A stretch of 64,000 bases of DNA from NCBI GenBank assembly GCA_963281255.1, contig OY725504.1:2418001-2482000 (forward strand). Direction: 5' to 3'. The stretch comes from Aphrocallistes beatrix (Eukaryota > Porifera > Hexactinellida > Sceptrulophora > Aphrocallistidae). Position numbers and translations under genes: made by a program. This document shows, piece after piece, positions 33,686 to 43,785 of this stretch. A model generated the notes under the pieces. It was not told where the DNA came from. It was given only the letters and a program-made list of their open reading frames with translations, and ran no database searches. Within the stretch, counting starts at the first letter, position 1. The number at the start of each line of letters is the position of its first letter.

Positions 33686-34160
33686 ACAAGCGCGCTTCAC
33701 TTGCTTGCGCTGCGTGGCTGGCGGACACTTCGTGTCCTCCGGAGGCTCCTTCGGTCGCCTGGAGGTGACATTGGTTAATTAAACGGGATTTATCATCTCT
33801 AAATATGTCCATCTTAGTTTTAAAATCGATATCACTCGAAAAAACGCAAAATTTGTCAATTTTTAAAATTTTGATGAGTAATGACGACGTCATAGCAAAG
33901 TGATGAGTCATCATTTTTTGATGATAGTTGCATCATATGTGAGACGTGTTAGGATACAGATTCTATTAAAACTTCAGCCTTCTATCTCCTATAATGGCTG
34001 AGTTATGCCCGAATAACTGTGTTGCTTAACTTTCAAAAATGTGACAATGACGTCATAATTCCATGATGAGTCCACATTTTCGTCTGTGCTCAGAACTTAC
34101 TGGAGCCATAGCCAAAAGATATACACACACAAACAATAATCGAGTTTTAATAGTAAGGAT
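33686..34160 (-). mobile_element. Hel-A copy 9
   Basis: The reversed 3' end ACAAGCGCGCTTCACTTGCT is at 33686; the core has TGAGTCATCA near 33905 and TGACGTCA near 34048; the AT spacer is short (ATATACACACACAAAC); the reversed 5' terminus ATAATCGAGTTTTAATAGTA ends 34160. One of the shortest apparently complete copies (475 bp), with the spacer reduced. Confidence 0.85.
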
Positions 34161-34251
34161 GTGAAGTCCGACGAGACATTATAAAGTATCCGGAATATAT
34201 GGGTGGCCGCTATCTGGGATGACCGTTATGCGAGGTTCCATTGTATAAATT

Positions 34252-34870
34252 ACAAGCGCGCTCGCTTGCTTGTGCTGCACGGCTGGGCGGACACTTTGTG
34301 TCCGCCGGATGGGCCCTTTGGGCGCCTGGGGTTACATTGATTGATTATAATGGAGACAACATCTCTAAATACGTTTGTCCTACTGTTATAATCGATATTA
34401 CACGAAAAATAACCAGATTTGTTAATTTTTAAATTTTGATGCATAATGATTACGTCATAACAGTGCGATGAGTCATCATTTTTTATTATTGTTGCATCAC
34501 ATGTGAGGTATATTAATATACAAATTCTCTCGAAATCTCAGCCATTTATCCCCTAAAATGGCTGAGTTATAGTCGAAAAACCGAAATTTATGATGATAAA
34601 AAAGTGTCAATGATGTCATAATTCCGTGATGAGTTCACAATTTCGTCTGAGCACAGATCTTAGTGGAGCCATAGCCAAAAGACTCCCACTGGCATGTGGG
34701 GGTCTTCTGGTATTTCGAGATGTTATCTCCCTTATAATATTAATCAATGTGCCCCAGGCGCCTGAAGCGCCCTCCGGCGGACAAAAAGTGTCCGCCAGTC
34801 CCGCAACGCAAGCAAGCAAAGCGCGATTGAATATATATACAGTATATGCAAACATTAATCGACTTCTAAT
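34252..34870. mobile_element. Hel-A copy 10: head-to-head inverted pair
   Basis: A reversed copy (3' end at 34252, core to about 34693) meets a forward copy at a junction within AGACTCCCAC|TGGCATGTGG. The forward part is internally deleted and ends CAAAGCGCGATTG at about 34829. The two 5' termini and spacers are missing at the junction. A reversed 5'-end-like tract (AACATTAATCGACTTCTAAT) follows at 34852. Confidence 0.75.
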
Positions 34871-35249
34871 ATTAATGATTATTCTCACTTGATTAGAAAT
34901 AGTCTTCTAGTAATGATATAGGATTAACTTTATACGCCTAAGTTATTGCTATTATAAGTATATGACCCCAATTGATCAAAATGCTTGTCCATAGCAACGC
35001 TTAAATGTAGCAACTTTCCCTGAAATAAAATTTAGCACATCTACCCATTTACAACTAAGTCCAATACGAAAAACGATATTAAAACACGAAGTGTCCTTAA
35101 ACAGCCTCCGAACATCTCTAAATTCGTCATATAATATATAATGGAGCGAACGAAGTTTGTCGGTAGAACTCGAGTTGAAATATGCTAAGTATGCTAATTT
35201 AGCAAACCGTGATTCATCTCTATGTAAATCAGAAAACTCGATTTGAAAT
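34871..35249. other. Old FB-P-related fragment and plain intron
   Basis: 34930-35125 shares TATGACCCCAATTGATCAAA, ATAGCAACGCTTAAATGTAG and CAACTTTCC with FB-P interiors. The rest is unremarkable. Confidence 0.45.
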
Positions 35250-35890
35250 TCGTGAATGTAAAAAAGGAGTAATTCCTCTCTCTAAGCTCAAATACGCGAC
35301 AGTACGTTTCCGCTTGAGAGCCATCCGACTTCCGTAGGCAGAATGGGGTTTACATGTGCTGATTCCATGGACTTGCAAAGTTTTGCAAAAAGAATTAGCT
35401 ACGATATCATTTGACATGTCAGTAATCCTCCTACTTATAGTTTGATCAGAAAATGCGATTTTATTAATCTCTTTCTCCGCTTCAACTCCAAACATCGTCT
35501 TCACTTTTGCTTGACATGAGGGGAAAATTAGAGATACAGTTATTGTGTGTGACTTCATTTGTTTGGCAACGTGTTGCCACTAAATAAGTTGCTATTTGGG
35601 TTTTGTCATTCGCTTGAAAATTCTTTTGAAATCTCGTAGCTTGCATTTTGTGATGCTCCCTCAGCCTTTTAAAATATTCCATAGTTTTGTCGGCAAAGTC
35701 AATATGTTTTGTAGAAAAATGTCGCTTTAGTTTGGCTGGGGTCATTGAAGCATTCGACAGCTTTTCTCCACAAATAACGCACTCAGGTTGAGGACATTTC
35801 TCGTCCCCACTCCAACTAAATCCTATTGCTAGGTAATCCTCATTGTAAAGACGAAGTTTGCCTGGTTTACATCGTAATAATGTTCCAATG
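35250..35890 (-). pseudogene. hAT transposase N-terminal half (ZBED5-like), broken
   Basis: From about 35880 downward the minus strand reads KPGKLRLYNEDYLAIGFSWS, then PECVICGEKLSNASMTPAKL, KRHFSTKHIDF and YFKRLREHHK. This is the BED-type zinc finger (C-x2-C ... H-x4-H: CVIC, HFSTKH) typical of ZBED5/FAM200-like transposases. After a frameshift near 35550 it continues IFPSCQAKVKTMFGVEAEKE, then FSDQTISRRITDMSNDI, matching the 'A-EM...IPLSNNTV-RRI-DM--DI' segment. It stops there: the catalytic core and dimerisation domain are absent. It differs clearly from the 53204-53830 copy, so it is a separate subfamily. Confidence 0.83.
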
Positions 35891-35924
35891 TTTTGATTTA
35901 AAACGACTTGAAAATAATACAAGT

Positions 35925-36120
35925 ATTCTGATCAGACTAAGCAATTGTTTTTGGGTCGATATACTATACCTTGATAATTTATTTGATGTGTCTATCTCAA
36001 TCTTAAATACGATTTCATGGATTTTTCATATTCTTAATCGAATGTGATAATATCATAATGAATAAATAAAAAGTGATAAAAGTGATCTGAACTGATCAAA
36101 CGATTTTTAGGGGGGGATAC
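35925..36120. mobile_element. C-family MITE copy
   Basis: Ends CTGATCAGACTAAGCAATTG..GGGTCGATATACTATA and the inverted AACTGATCAAACGATTTTTA..GGATACTATAC; the interior includes TTGATGTGTCTATCTCAATC, as at 28800-28840. Confidence 0.6.
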
Positions 36121-36710
36121 TATACATTTATAATATATTTTTTGTCTATATATTGATTATAAATAGCAATATTTATTGTTTATAAGTTTAATATCTATTG
36201 TCGTAGACGTAGAATATGTAATGATTTTTGAATGACTAATTGGGAACTTTTGGGGGTGTCTGAAATTTTCAACATATTGAAATATGCTTCAAAAAATATA
36301 TTTAATCACTAAAATTCAGTTTCCCCAAAATATCCCCGAATGCTATCTCATAGTTTCGGAGTTCAGGGGTTAGTATCAGTTCCATTTTTTAGACCGAAAT
36401 GCATTCAAATCAAATTGGGACCACATCTTTTGAGCTATGCATTTTTGAACTACAGATATTGTTATTTTTGCGTCAATCGTACATAAAATGAGAAATCTAT
36501 ATAGGTTGGAATTGTTTTGGTGAGTTGAGATTTTCACAGAAACACTGAATGAAGGTCCAAAATGTCACAGCAAGACGGCAAGACTAAACGATTTGAAACT
36601 TTCACAAATTCAATTAAACTAGTTAAGAGCTTGTGTTTAACCAACTTTGAGGCAAATAGTATAATGCTGGTGAAATGACTGGATGAATTTCCCATATCAA
36701 TAAATCCTTA
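36121..36710. other. Intron, with a solo end of the 49534-51594 foldback family
   Basis: 36668-36700 (GGTGAAATGACTGGATGAAT..CCCATAT) matches the right terminus of the foldback at 49534-51594. The rest is AT-rich with no recognised feature. Confidence 0.45.
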
Positions 36711-36852
36711 CTACTAAAACTCGATTAATGTGTATGTGTGTATATATACAAGTATTTTTAATTAATCAATGTGATCCCAGGCGCCCAAAATGCGCCTCCG
36801 TCAGACACAAAGTGCCCACCAGCTCGCAGCGCAAGCAAGCGAAGCGCGCTTG
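36711..36852 (+). mobile_element. Hel-A copy 11, internally deleted (142 bp)
   Basis: The 5' terminus TCCTTACTACTAAAACTCGA and spacer (GTATGTGTGTATATATAC) join directly to the 3' hairpin region, which ends GCGAAGCGCGCTTG|T. Only the two ends are left. Confidence 0.85.
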
Positions 36853-36861
36853 TATATATAT

Positions 36862-37345
36862 AAATGCGCTCCGCTTGTTTGCGCATTCCGGGTAGCGGAC
36901 GCTCTGTGTCCGCCAGAGACGTCCTTTGGATGCCTAGGCTCACATTATTTCATTATATAGTAGATAATATCTCTAAACACGTCTGTCTTGCTGTCATATT
37001 CAATATCACTCGGAAAAATCATTAAATCTGTCAATTTATCAACTTTTGATGACTAATGATTACGTTATGACGGAATGACGAATAATCCTTTTTGATGATA
37101 GTTGTATGATATGTGAATAATCTTGATATACTCATTCTATTTACATTTCAGCCTTCTATCACCTAAAATAGCTGAGTTATACTCGAAAAACTGACATTTC
37201 TAATTGTAAGAAGTAACAATGACGTCAAATTCCATGATAAATCGACATTTTCATCTGGGGTCAAGTTTAGTGCAGTCGTGGTCAATAGACAACATGCTAG
37301 AATTCCGATTTTTGTGCCAGTCAGTTTTTTCAATCAATTCGCTAC
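36862..37345 (-). mobile_element. Hel-A copy 12 (tail-to-tail with copy 11)
   Basis: The reversed 3' end AATGCGCTCCGCTTGTTTGC is at 36865; a diverged core ends TTTTTCAATCAATTCGCTAC at about 37346. Together with copy 11 it forms a tail-to-tail inverted pair. Confidence 0.72.
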
Positions 37346-37346
37346 A

Positions 37347-37606
37347 TTGCACATGTTTTATTGGGAAAAAAATTTCTTTTTGTATTATTTGTAGAATTGT
37401 CCTTATTATTATCATCACAATCGCGCTTCACTTGCTTGTACTGTACTGCTTACGGACACTTTGAGTCGGGCGGAGGCGCCCTTTGGGACCTTGGGGTCAC
37501 ATTGATTAATTGTAAGGTAGTTGACATCTCTAAATACGTCTGTTTACTTTATTGTCGATACCATTCGAAAATCTCAAAATTTGCCAATTTTGCAATTTTA
37601 TTCCAT
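37347..37606 (-). mobile_element. Hel-A copy 13 (3' part only) and short intron
   Basis: The reversed 3' end ACAATCGCGCTTCACTTGCT starts at 37418, with ATAACATCTC-like core to about 37600, then truncated. 37347-37417 has nothing recognised. Confidence 0.65.
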
Positions 37607-38103
37607 AACAAGTGCGCTTCGCTTGCTTGCGCTGCGCGGCTGATCCGCCGGAGGCGCCCTTTGGGCGCCTGTGGTCACCATTGATTGAATATATGGGAGA
37701 TAACATTTCTAAATACATCTGTCGTACTGTTATAATTGATATCGCACGAAAAATCACCAAAATTGTCAATTTGTCAATTTTCAATTTTTGAAGCTTAATG
37801 ATTAGGCCATAACAGAGTGATGAGTCATCATTTTTTGATAGTTGTGTCATATGTGAGATATATTAGTATGCATAATCTATTAAAATTTCAGCCTTCTATC
37901 TCCTATAATGGCTGAATTATGCCCGAAAAACTGTATTGCTTAACATTTAAAAATATGACAATGACGTCATAATTCCATGATGAGTCGATATTTTCGTCTG
38001 AGCTCAGAATTTACTGGAGCCATAGACAAAAAACTCCTACATGCTAAAAATCAGCTTTCTGGATATGACTGTTTCTTCAATAACTTAGATACATATATAT
38101 GTA

Positions 38104-38730
38104 CAGGCAGCCCTCACCGTTCGCGGGTTTGCCATTCGCGGTTTCGATTATTCGCGGAAATTTTTTTAGTCTTGTTTTGCTATTCGCGACTCGTTCCCTC
38201 GACTATTAGCGATTTTCGTTACTCTCTTCAGTAGTTTCATGGGCTACCATAAGTCCTTAACCTTACACATATCTACATATTATCCTGGCAATAGCATTTA
38301 CTGTTTCTATTGTTCTATACTAATACTAGACTTTATTGTTTCTACGTATACTTATAATTTTCTACCTAATAATTACATCATGCATAAAAGGAAGTTGGTT
38401 GGTGATTGAAAGGCTAGACATTACTATTTAGGTATGGTACTTAGGTTTGCTACTAGGGGATCTATATCTTTCATTTGTCACTTCATTTTACTATCATTTC
38501 ACTTGTGCCAGTGTTTGTATCAGTATTACGTACATCTCAAATATTGAATCAATAACGTATTTAGCAAACTGTATCTAGCGTCGTTTTTATAATCTAGGAA
38601 CGTAACCCCACTATTCTCAATGAACTAACGTCTTGCCGTTCGCGATTTTGCCATTCGCGATTTTGCCATTCGCGACAATTCTCAGGAACGTAACCCCCGC
38701 GAATCTCTTCCGTGATCTTTTCACTTCTCT
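38104..38730. mobile_element. pogo-like element, TTCGCGG-repeat type, 3' end lost
   Basis: Starts CAGGCAGCCCTCACCGTTCG after TA; repeated CCATTCGCG motifs (38132-38230) recur inverted in meaning near 38632-38675, with GGAACGTAACCCCCGCGAAT at 38683. This layout is typical of pogo/Tigger MITEs. A related fragment is at 42110-42290. Confidence 0.75.
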
Positions 38731-38740
38731 TATATATATA

Positions 38741-38751
38741 TATATATACAG

Positions 38752-38834
<83 letters not shown>
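38741..38834. repeat. (TA)n array
   Basis: Perfect TA dinucleotides with one ACAGTCATA interruption near 38750; part of the Hel-A spacer. A second TA run lies at 39298-39336. Confidence 0.95.
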
Positions 38835-38837
<3 letters not shown>

Positions 38838-39293
38838 TCGAACCTGCTATAACGGCCACTCTATATAACGGTCACCTGTCTATAGCGGTCACCAATGAAC
38901 AGTCCCGTCCGAAATTTCATAATATTGAACCTGTGTACAGCGGTCACCTGCTCAACGTGGCCAGCGGCCACCCGTTTGTAGTCCCTTACTGACCCTAAAA
39001 CTGTGTATAACGGCCATCACCTGTCTATAACGGCCACTACTTATCTATAACGGCAACTAGCTGTCCATAACGGCCATCACCTTTTTTACCTTTTATGTGT
39101 TTATTACAGGACATGTTACGAACGATAAACAAATTTCATGTAATTACTTCAAGTAAGGGATTTCTAAAAACTTTACATTTATTGCACTACGTTGATACCT
39201 TTTTGCAATTAAGACAATCACCTGTATGTAACGGCCACCTGTGTATAACGGCCAATTTTGTCCAGTCCCTTAGGTGGCCGTAATATACAGGTC

Positions 39294-39297
<4 letters not shown>
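38835..39297. mobile_element. pogo-like MITE, 'ATAACGGCCA' repeat type
   Basis: Starts CAGTCGAACCTGCTATAACG and ends TGGCCGTAATATACAGGTCC. Subterminal CTATAACGG-CAC repeats occur at both ends. Flanked by TA runs. No ORF. Confidence 0.85.
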
Positions 39298-39338
<41 letters not shown>

Positions 39339-39367
39339 AACATTAATCGAGTTTTAATAGTAAGGAT

Positions 39368-39700
39368 GAAGACGTCAAAGCGGAATGATGAGTCTCATTT
39401 TTTGATGATAGTTGTATCATATGTGAAATATATTACTACACAAATTCTTTTAAAATTTCATCCTTCTATCACCTAAAACGGCTGAGTTATACTCGTAAAA
39501 CTGAAATTGTTATTTATAAAAAAGGTGACAATGACGTCATAATTCCATTTTGAGTCGACATTTTTGCCTGAGGTCAGAACTTAGTAGAGCCATAGCCAAG
39601 AGACTCCCACATCCCAAAAATTTCTGTGCCTGGCAGTTTCTTCAATCATTTCGTTAATGAGAGAGATTAATTTACACAATCGAGTTTTAATAGTAAGGAT
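39368..39700 (-). mobile_element. Hel-A copy 15, abutting an SPT16 3' splice site
   Basis: The core enters at GACGTCAAAGCGGAATGATG (39371) and continues to TTCAATCATTTCGTTAA at about 39657; after a very short spacer the reversed 5' terminus CGAGTTTTAATAGTAAGGAT ends at 39700. Exon e begins 21 bp later, so the branch region of this intron must lie within or beside the element. Confidence 0.82.
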
Positions 39701-39721
39701 GATTATTACTATATTATTTAG

Positions 39722-39843
39722 GAAGAAAGTTGAAGCACTTGCGACAGTTAATTTTGAATTTGATATTCCATTTCGAGAGCTTGGATTTGATGGGTCTCCT
39801 TTTCGATCTCATTGTGTTTTACAACCTACAACAAATTGTTTAG
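39722..39843 (+). CDS. SPT16: SPT16, internal exon e (middle domain)
   Basis: One base completes Arg; then KKVEALATVNFEFDIPFREL, GFDGSPFRSHCVLQPTTNCL, leaving one base. This matches the SPT16 block '-KVEAL....FE-PFRDLGF-G-P-RS--LLQPT', the junction between the two PH-like modules of the middle domain. The acceptor ATATTATTTAG ends at 39721 and has almost no pyrimidine tract. The donor is a perfect G|GTAAGT at 39844. Length 122 bp. The Helitron terminus lies 21 bp upstream. Confidence 0.95.
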
Positions 39844-41184
39844 GTAAGTTACATTAACAATATTTTTTACAACGTTCCGTTGTTACAATTCATTATTCTA
39901 ATCTAATATATTTCGCGCCTTTTATTGGTCATAATCTCTTTTCTTCATCTTAATTTTTATGTTTGAAATTTCGGGGCTGTGCTTGATGAATTGTATTCTT
40001 TGAATATTTCATAGCTTCTTATTTAATAAATGAATACGTCATGACACAGCTTCACAATACCTACTGCCTGTGTAATTTGTCGTTTTTTCTCGCTATTTCT
40101 TTACAGGTTCAAGCAGTAGGAATAAACGATGGAAATTAATATAATTTTGGATTTTTTACACCACAGAAATAATAAGAAATTCCGTATTTTCCTGACTAAG
40201 CGCCCGGTGCTTATTCGGGAGAGACGATCTAAGGAAAAAACGGATTTGGCTGTCTATTGATTACTAACCAATCCTGCTCTAAGTTTATTAGCGAGTTTAG
40301 ACAGTTAAATATCACGACAGCTCTAGCGACATGGTTGATTTTCTGCTCAAAGCTAAAGCGCATATAATTGAGGTCAAATTCTGATGTTTTCGATGGATTG
40401 AAATTCGTTTTAGCTATATTGTCGTTAGATCGAATTTATTTTAGCTATGTTGTTTATAGATCGAAATTGTTTTAGCTATGTTGTCGATGGATCAAATTTA
40501 TTTCTGAAGAGTATGTGGGAACGAACATGCCTAATTCTTCTATCCTGAAAGATTGATACTCAAATCATCACGCCAAAATCCTAAAATGGTCATGCATTTA
40601 TCACCATTTCTCATCTTAAATACCTCCCCCCTCCAGAAAGAAATGCTATTTTCACTTTCAAGTTCACAATAATGTAAACTACAAAGAGCACTGTTTCCTT
40701 GTATTCTTACAGATATCTTGCCTTAAAATAAATTCGATCTATCAACTACATGATATTTTCGATCTAATGACAACATCAGAATTCGATCTAATGCAGTGTA
40801 AAGTTGCAGTTCAGAATTGCGAAAATTATTTTGAATTTTTCGTTTTTCCAAAGTTAAATTTTTTCTCACTTACGTTTAGGAGTTTTAGTCTTAACGAATA
40901 GACTTATTTTAGTGCTAAATGCACGTGAAATAATGAAGTGCATAAATACTTTTGTCTGGGTGTATAGAGTAGTATCATGTTGAACTAGAAGTTCATTACT
41001 CTAACTACGCAATACTTGTAGTAACCTATGAACTTAGTGAAGCCATGGCCTACGTAATACATGGTGATGTATGTCACTGAGGAGTCGTGAAAAATACAAT
41101 GCCAGTTTTAGCAGAGTAAAAATTGAAGAGCTATAAATAAAAAATCGTATACGATAGAGCTTTGAAATGTATTATTACAGTGTT
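39844..41184 (+). other. Intron 5, proximal part
   Basis: Mostly plain AT-rich intron. Direct near-repeats TTTAGCTATGTTGTCGATGG occur at 40410-40500. A solo B-family end (ATAAATACTTTTGTCTGGGT) lies at about 40945-40965. Confidence 0.5.
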
Positions 41185-41861
41185 TAACAGAGTGATAAGT
41201 CATCATATTTTGATGAAAGTTGAATCGTATGTGAAGAATACTAAAATACACTTGCTATTAAAATTTCATCCTTCTATAACCTAAAAATGACTGAGTTATA
41301 GTCGAAAAACTGAAATTTCTATTTATAAAAAGGGTGACAATGACGTCAAAAATCAAATCAGCTTTCTGTGCCTTTATACAGGGTGTTTCATTGATTACAC
41401 ACAAAAGTAAATTGCTTTCATTTCATTTGTGATTGAGATAATTTAATTATTTTGGTTGCTTTTGAAAGGAAATCCTTTGACATTTATGAAAAACAATGAA
41501 GCAAACCGTTGGAATAAAAGTAAATGATTTTAAAACATCATTAATATGGGATAACTCATTTCCGATTTAGTCATTTTGGGCGGGTAAACCTTAGAAGTGT
41601 GGGGTAGTCTTGAATAGGACTGATTTTTATGGTAAAATTCTACCATCTTGATCTTGTTTTGTTTGTCATCTAGCTTGTCCATTTTGTTGTCACACAAATG
41701 TCAGAAGGTGCTAAACAACATCATAAAAGGGGAAGATGATTAGTAAAATATTTACTTAGTAATTTCAAATTCTTTTCGTGATACAATCACTGAAACACCC
41801 TGTATATATATATACATACGCAAACATTAATCGAGTTTTAATTGTAAGGATAATGCCTACA
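41185..41861 (-). mobile_element. Hel-A copy 16 with a nested MITE
   Basis: Core fragment from AGAGTGATAAGTCATCATAT (41189) to CAGCTTTCTGTGCC (41372), then a TA-flanked MITE (41379-41802), the AT spacer, and the reversed 5' terminus ATTAATCGAGTTTTAATTGT ending about 41852. The GC-rich 3' end is missing. Confidence 0.75.
41379..41802. mobile_element. Tc1/mariner-type MITE (424 bp, TA target duplication)
   Basis: Ends CAGGGTGTTTCATTGATTAC and TACAATCACTGAAACACCCTG-type complement (about 19 bp, one or two mismatches), with TA at 41377-41378 and 41803-41804. No transposase frame. Confidence 0.88.
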
Positions 41862-42331
41862 AATTTGTACTTAATGCATATCATTCAGTCAGGGCCGCCG
41901 AAAAAATTAAAATAACCCGGGGCAGCACGATTCGATGAAACCTATCAAATGCAAATATAATTTGGATACTAAAGTAATATTGAATGTTTACAACAGAATG
42001 CTAAGTATATAAATAATTATCACCTTATTAAATTATCTCGAAATCATTGATTTGGCTAAAAAATGTAAAATTTCGGGATCCCTGGTTGATGAGTAGAACG
42101 ATGCTTGACTTCATTAGGGTTTCGCCTGAGAATTACCGCGAATAGCAAATTCGCGAACAGCGAGACAAAGGGAAACCGGGGTTTAAGCTAAAAATGGGAT
42201 GAAAACTGAATAATTTCCGCGAACCACAAACTTGTCACAAAATCCTCTTCGCAAATATTCAAAACCGCGGATCCTGTTAATGATTTACGATTAATATGTT
42301 GATACCTATTAATTTGATCTAATGACTCATA
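41862..42331. other. Intron with a CGCGAA-rich pogo-like fragment
   Basis: 42110-42290 has CGCGAATAGCAAATTCGCGA and CGCGAACCACAAACTTG, resembling the element at 38104. 41890-41935 (AGGGCCGCCGAAAAAATTAA, CCCGGGGCAGCACGA) resembles a common animal transposon end. Otherwise nothing recognised. Confidence 0.45.
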
Positions 42332-42923
42332 CAGGGTGTAATAAAATTGATGCCCTATCAAATTAGTAATAATAATTTTCGATTAGAAAGGAGCAGTTCA
42401 TTAATCACTTTCCAATAATTCCACCATTAAGTTTAACACATGTATAACCCTTCTCAGGCATACTGCTAACAAGGTTATCTAAATATCGGGGGTTAATTGC
42501 GTCCATACGAATTTCAGCTGTTTTTCAAGAACTTTTAGATTCGTTGCCTCCTCCATGTCATCGACTCCGCTCTGCACAATAGCCCGCAAATTCTCGATTG
42601 GATTCAAGTCTGAGGAGTTGGCAGGCCAGGTACCTTTCGTCCAGAATGCTTTTAGATGTTGTTTGCCCCAATTCTGTGTCCTTAAAGCTTTGTGAGCAGG
42701 AGCACCGTTTTGTTGGAAAATGTATTCGGACATGTTTGGTAGGAGTTTTCTTGTCAAAACTAACCCAGTTTTTCGTTTTATTTTAAGAGTGGACATCAGT
42801 GATTGATTAAGGAATACTATCGGTGCTAAAAGCAACAAGAGACCTCTCATGCCAAGATTTTTCCCAAACAAATGGAAAACCGATTGACCTTCTGTGATAG
42901 GGCATCAATTTTGTTACACCCTG
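42332..42923 (-). mobile_element. Tc1/mariner-superfamily deletion derivative (592 bp)
   Basis: Inverted ends CAGGGTGTAATAAAATTGAT and ATCAATTTTGTTACACCCTG, 29 bp with one mismatch; TA at 42330-42331 and 42924-42925. It retains the C-terminal half of a transposase on the minus strand; about half of the expected element length is missing. Confidence 0.93.
42479..42871 (-). pseudogene. Tc1/mariner transposase, C-terminal half with a mutated catalytic Asp
   Basis: An open 130-codon frame reads ..KTGLVLTRKLLPNMSEYIFQ, QNGAPAHKALRTQNWGKQHL, WPANSSDLNPIENLRAIVQS and KQLKFVWTQLTPDI. The family motif is QQDGAPAH, where D is the second catalytic residue; here it is N. The SSDLNPIEN block (third acidic position region) is intact. 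The N-terminal DNA-binding and first-Asp parts are deleted and the frame starts just inside the right inverted repeat. The open frame without stops suggests a fairly recent internal deletion, but the D-to-N change would inactivate catalysis. Confidence 0.88.
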
Positions 42924-42930
42924 TATATTA

Positions 42931-43388
42931 CAGTAGAACCTCCTTAAGTGGGAGAGCTCGAGATGGCTAATTGGGTCTACTCCACCCGTTTCCCACTTAT
43001 GATTGTGTACAATAATAACGATATCTTTAGCCCAAATGTTTTTAAATATCCATTTATTGTAAATGCAAGTAATTTTTTGCCATTTTAGGTTTATAATACA
43101 TCTGTCTCGTTCATTTTCTAACTTTTGGATCGAAATATTATTAGCCTAGATGATCTGAAAATTACTTTCGAGCTGAAGTCCGGTCAAGTTAAGATACAAC
43201 CTTACCACAACCTGCAAATTATGTCCAGATAACCGCTCATTTACCACTTACCCCCATTTTAGATGTTAATTCTAACATAATTTCTTAAATCTTTCTCTCC
43301 CCACTTCCCCACTTATAGAGGTTCATTTGTTTGCCCCACATAACGAGATTCCCCAAATATAGAGACCCCACTTATATTGGTTCTACTG
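42931..43388. mobile_element. pogo-like MITE (458 bp, TA target duplication)
   Basis: Ends CAGTAGAACCTCCTTAAGTG and CACTTATATTGGTTCTACTG; TA at 42929-42930 and 43389-43390. Subterminal CCCACTTAT-type repeats at both ends. It begins 8 bp after the preceding mariner-type element. Confidence 0.9.
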
Positions 43389-43785
43389 TATTTGTTTATC
43401 CATCCAATTTCTAATTTATATTTCCTTCTGACTTTAGTCTAGCTACTCCGCCCTATCTCTGATTCCCTTCAGCCTATGGGCTCGGGGTAGCGCCCCGATT
43501 GCCCCCTCACTCTTAGGCCCTAACTTCAGTCTACCTTTGTAACTATAAAGGCATTCGCTATCTAAATTACCTGATTATGCACTAAAAACTTATTAATATT
43601 TGAAGAATGGAATGAAACTAAACTCAATTATCATCTACAGGGAACAAACAAGAGCATTGCATATCATATATCAATAAATTACATTCGATTTTTTCCCGGG
43701 TGGAAATTTATTTTACGGGAAAATGGGAAGTCTAAATATGTGCAGGATCCCGGGATAGAAACAGTAAATACTACAATGTACAAAC
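43389..43785. other. Intron, nothing firm
   Basis: A slightly GC-richer patch (43440-43520, CTCGGGGTAGCGCCCCGATT forms a short hairpin) of unknown origin; otherwise AT-rich intron. Confidence 0.4.

Larger units (their letters stand above)
37607..39367 (-). mobile_element. Hel-A copy 14 with a spacer swollen by pogo-like elements and (TA)n
   Basis: The reversed 3' end ACAAGTGCGCTTCGCTTGCT is at 37608 and the core runs to about 38090. The AT spacer then holds a CGCG-type pogo-like element (38104-38730), (TA)n, a second pogo-like element (38835-39297) and more (TA)n. The reversed 5' terminus ATTAATCGAGTTTTAATAGT begins about 39344 and ends at 39367. Confidence 0.75.
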
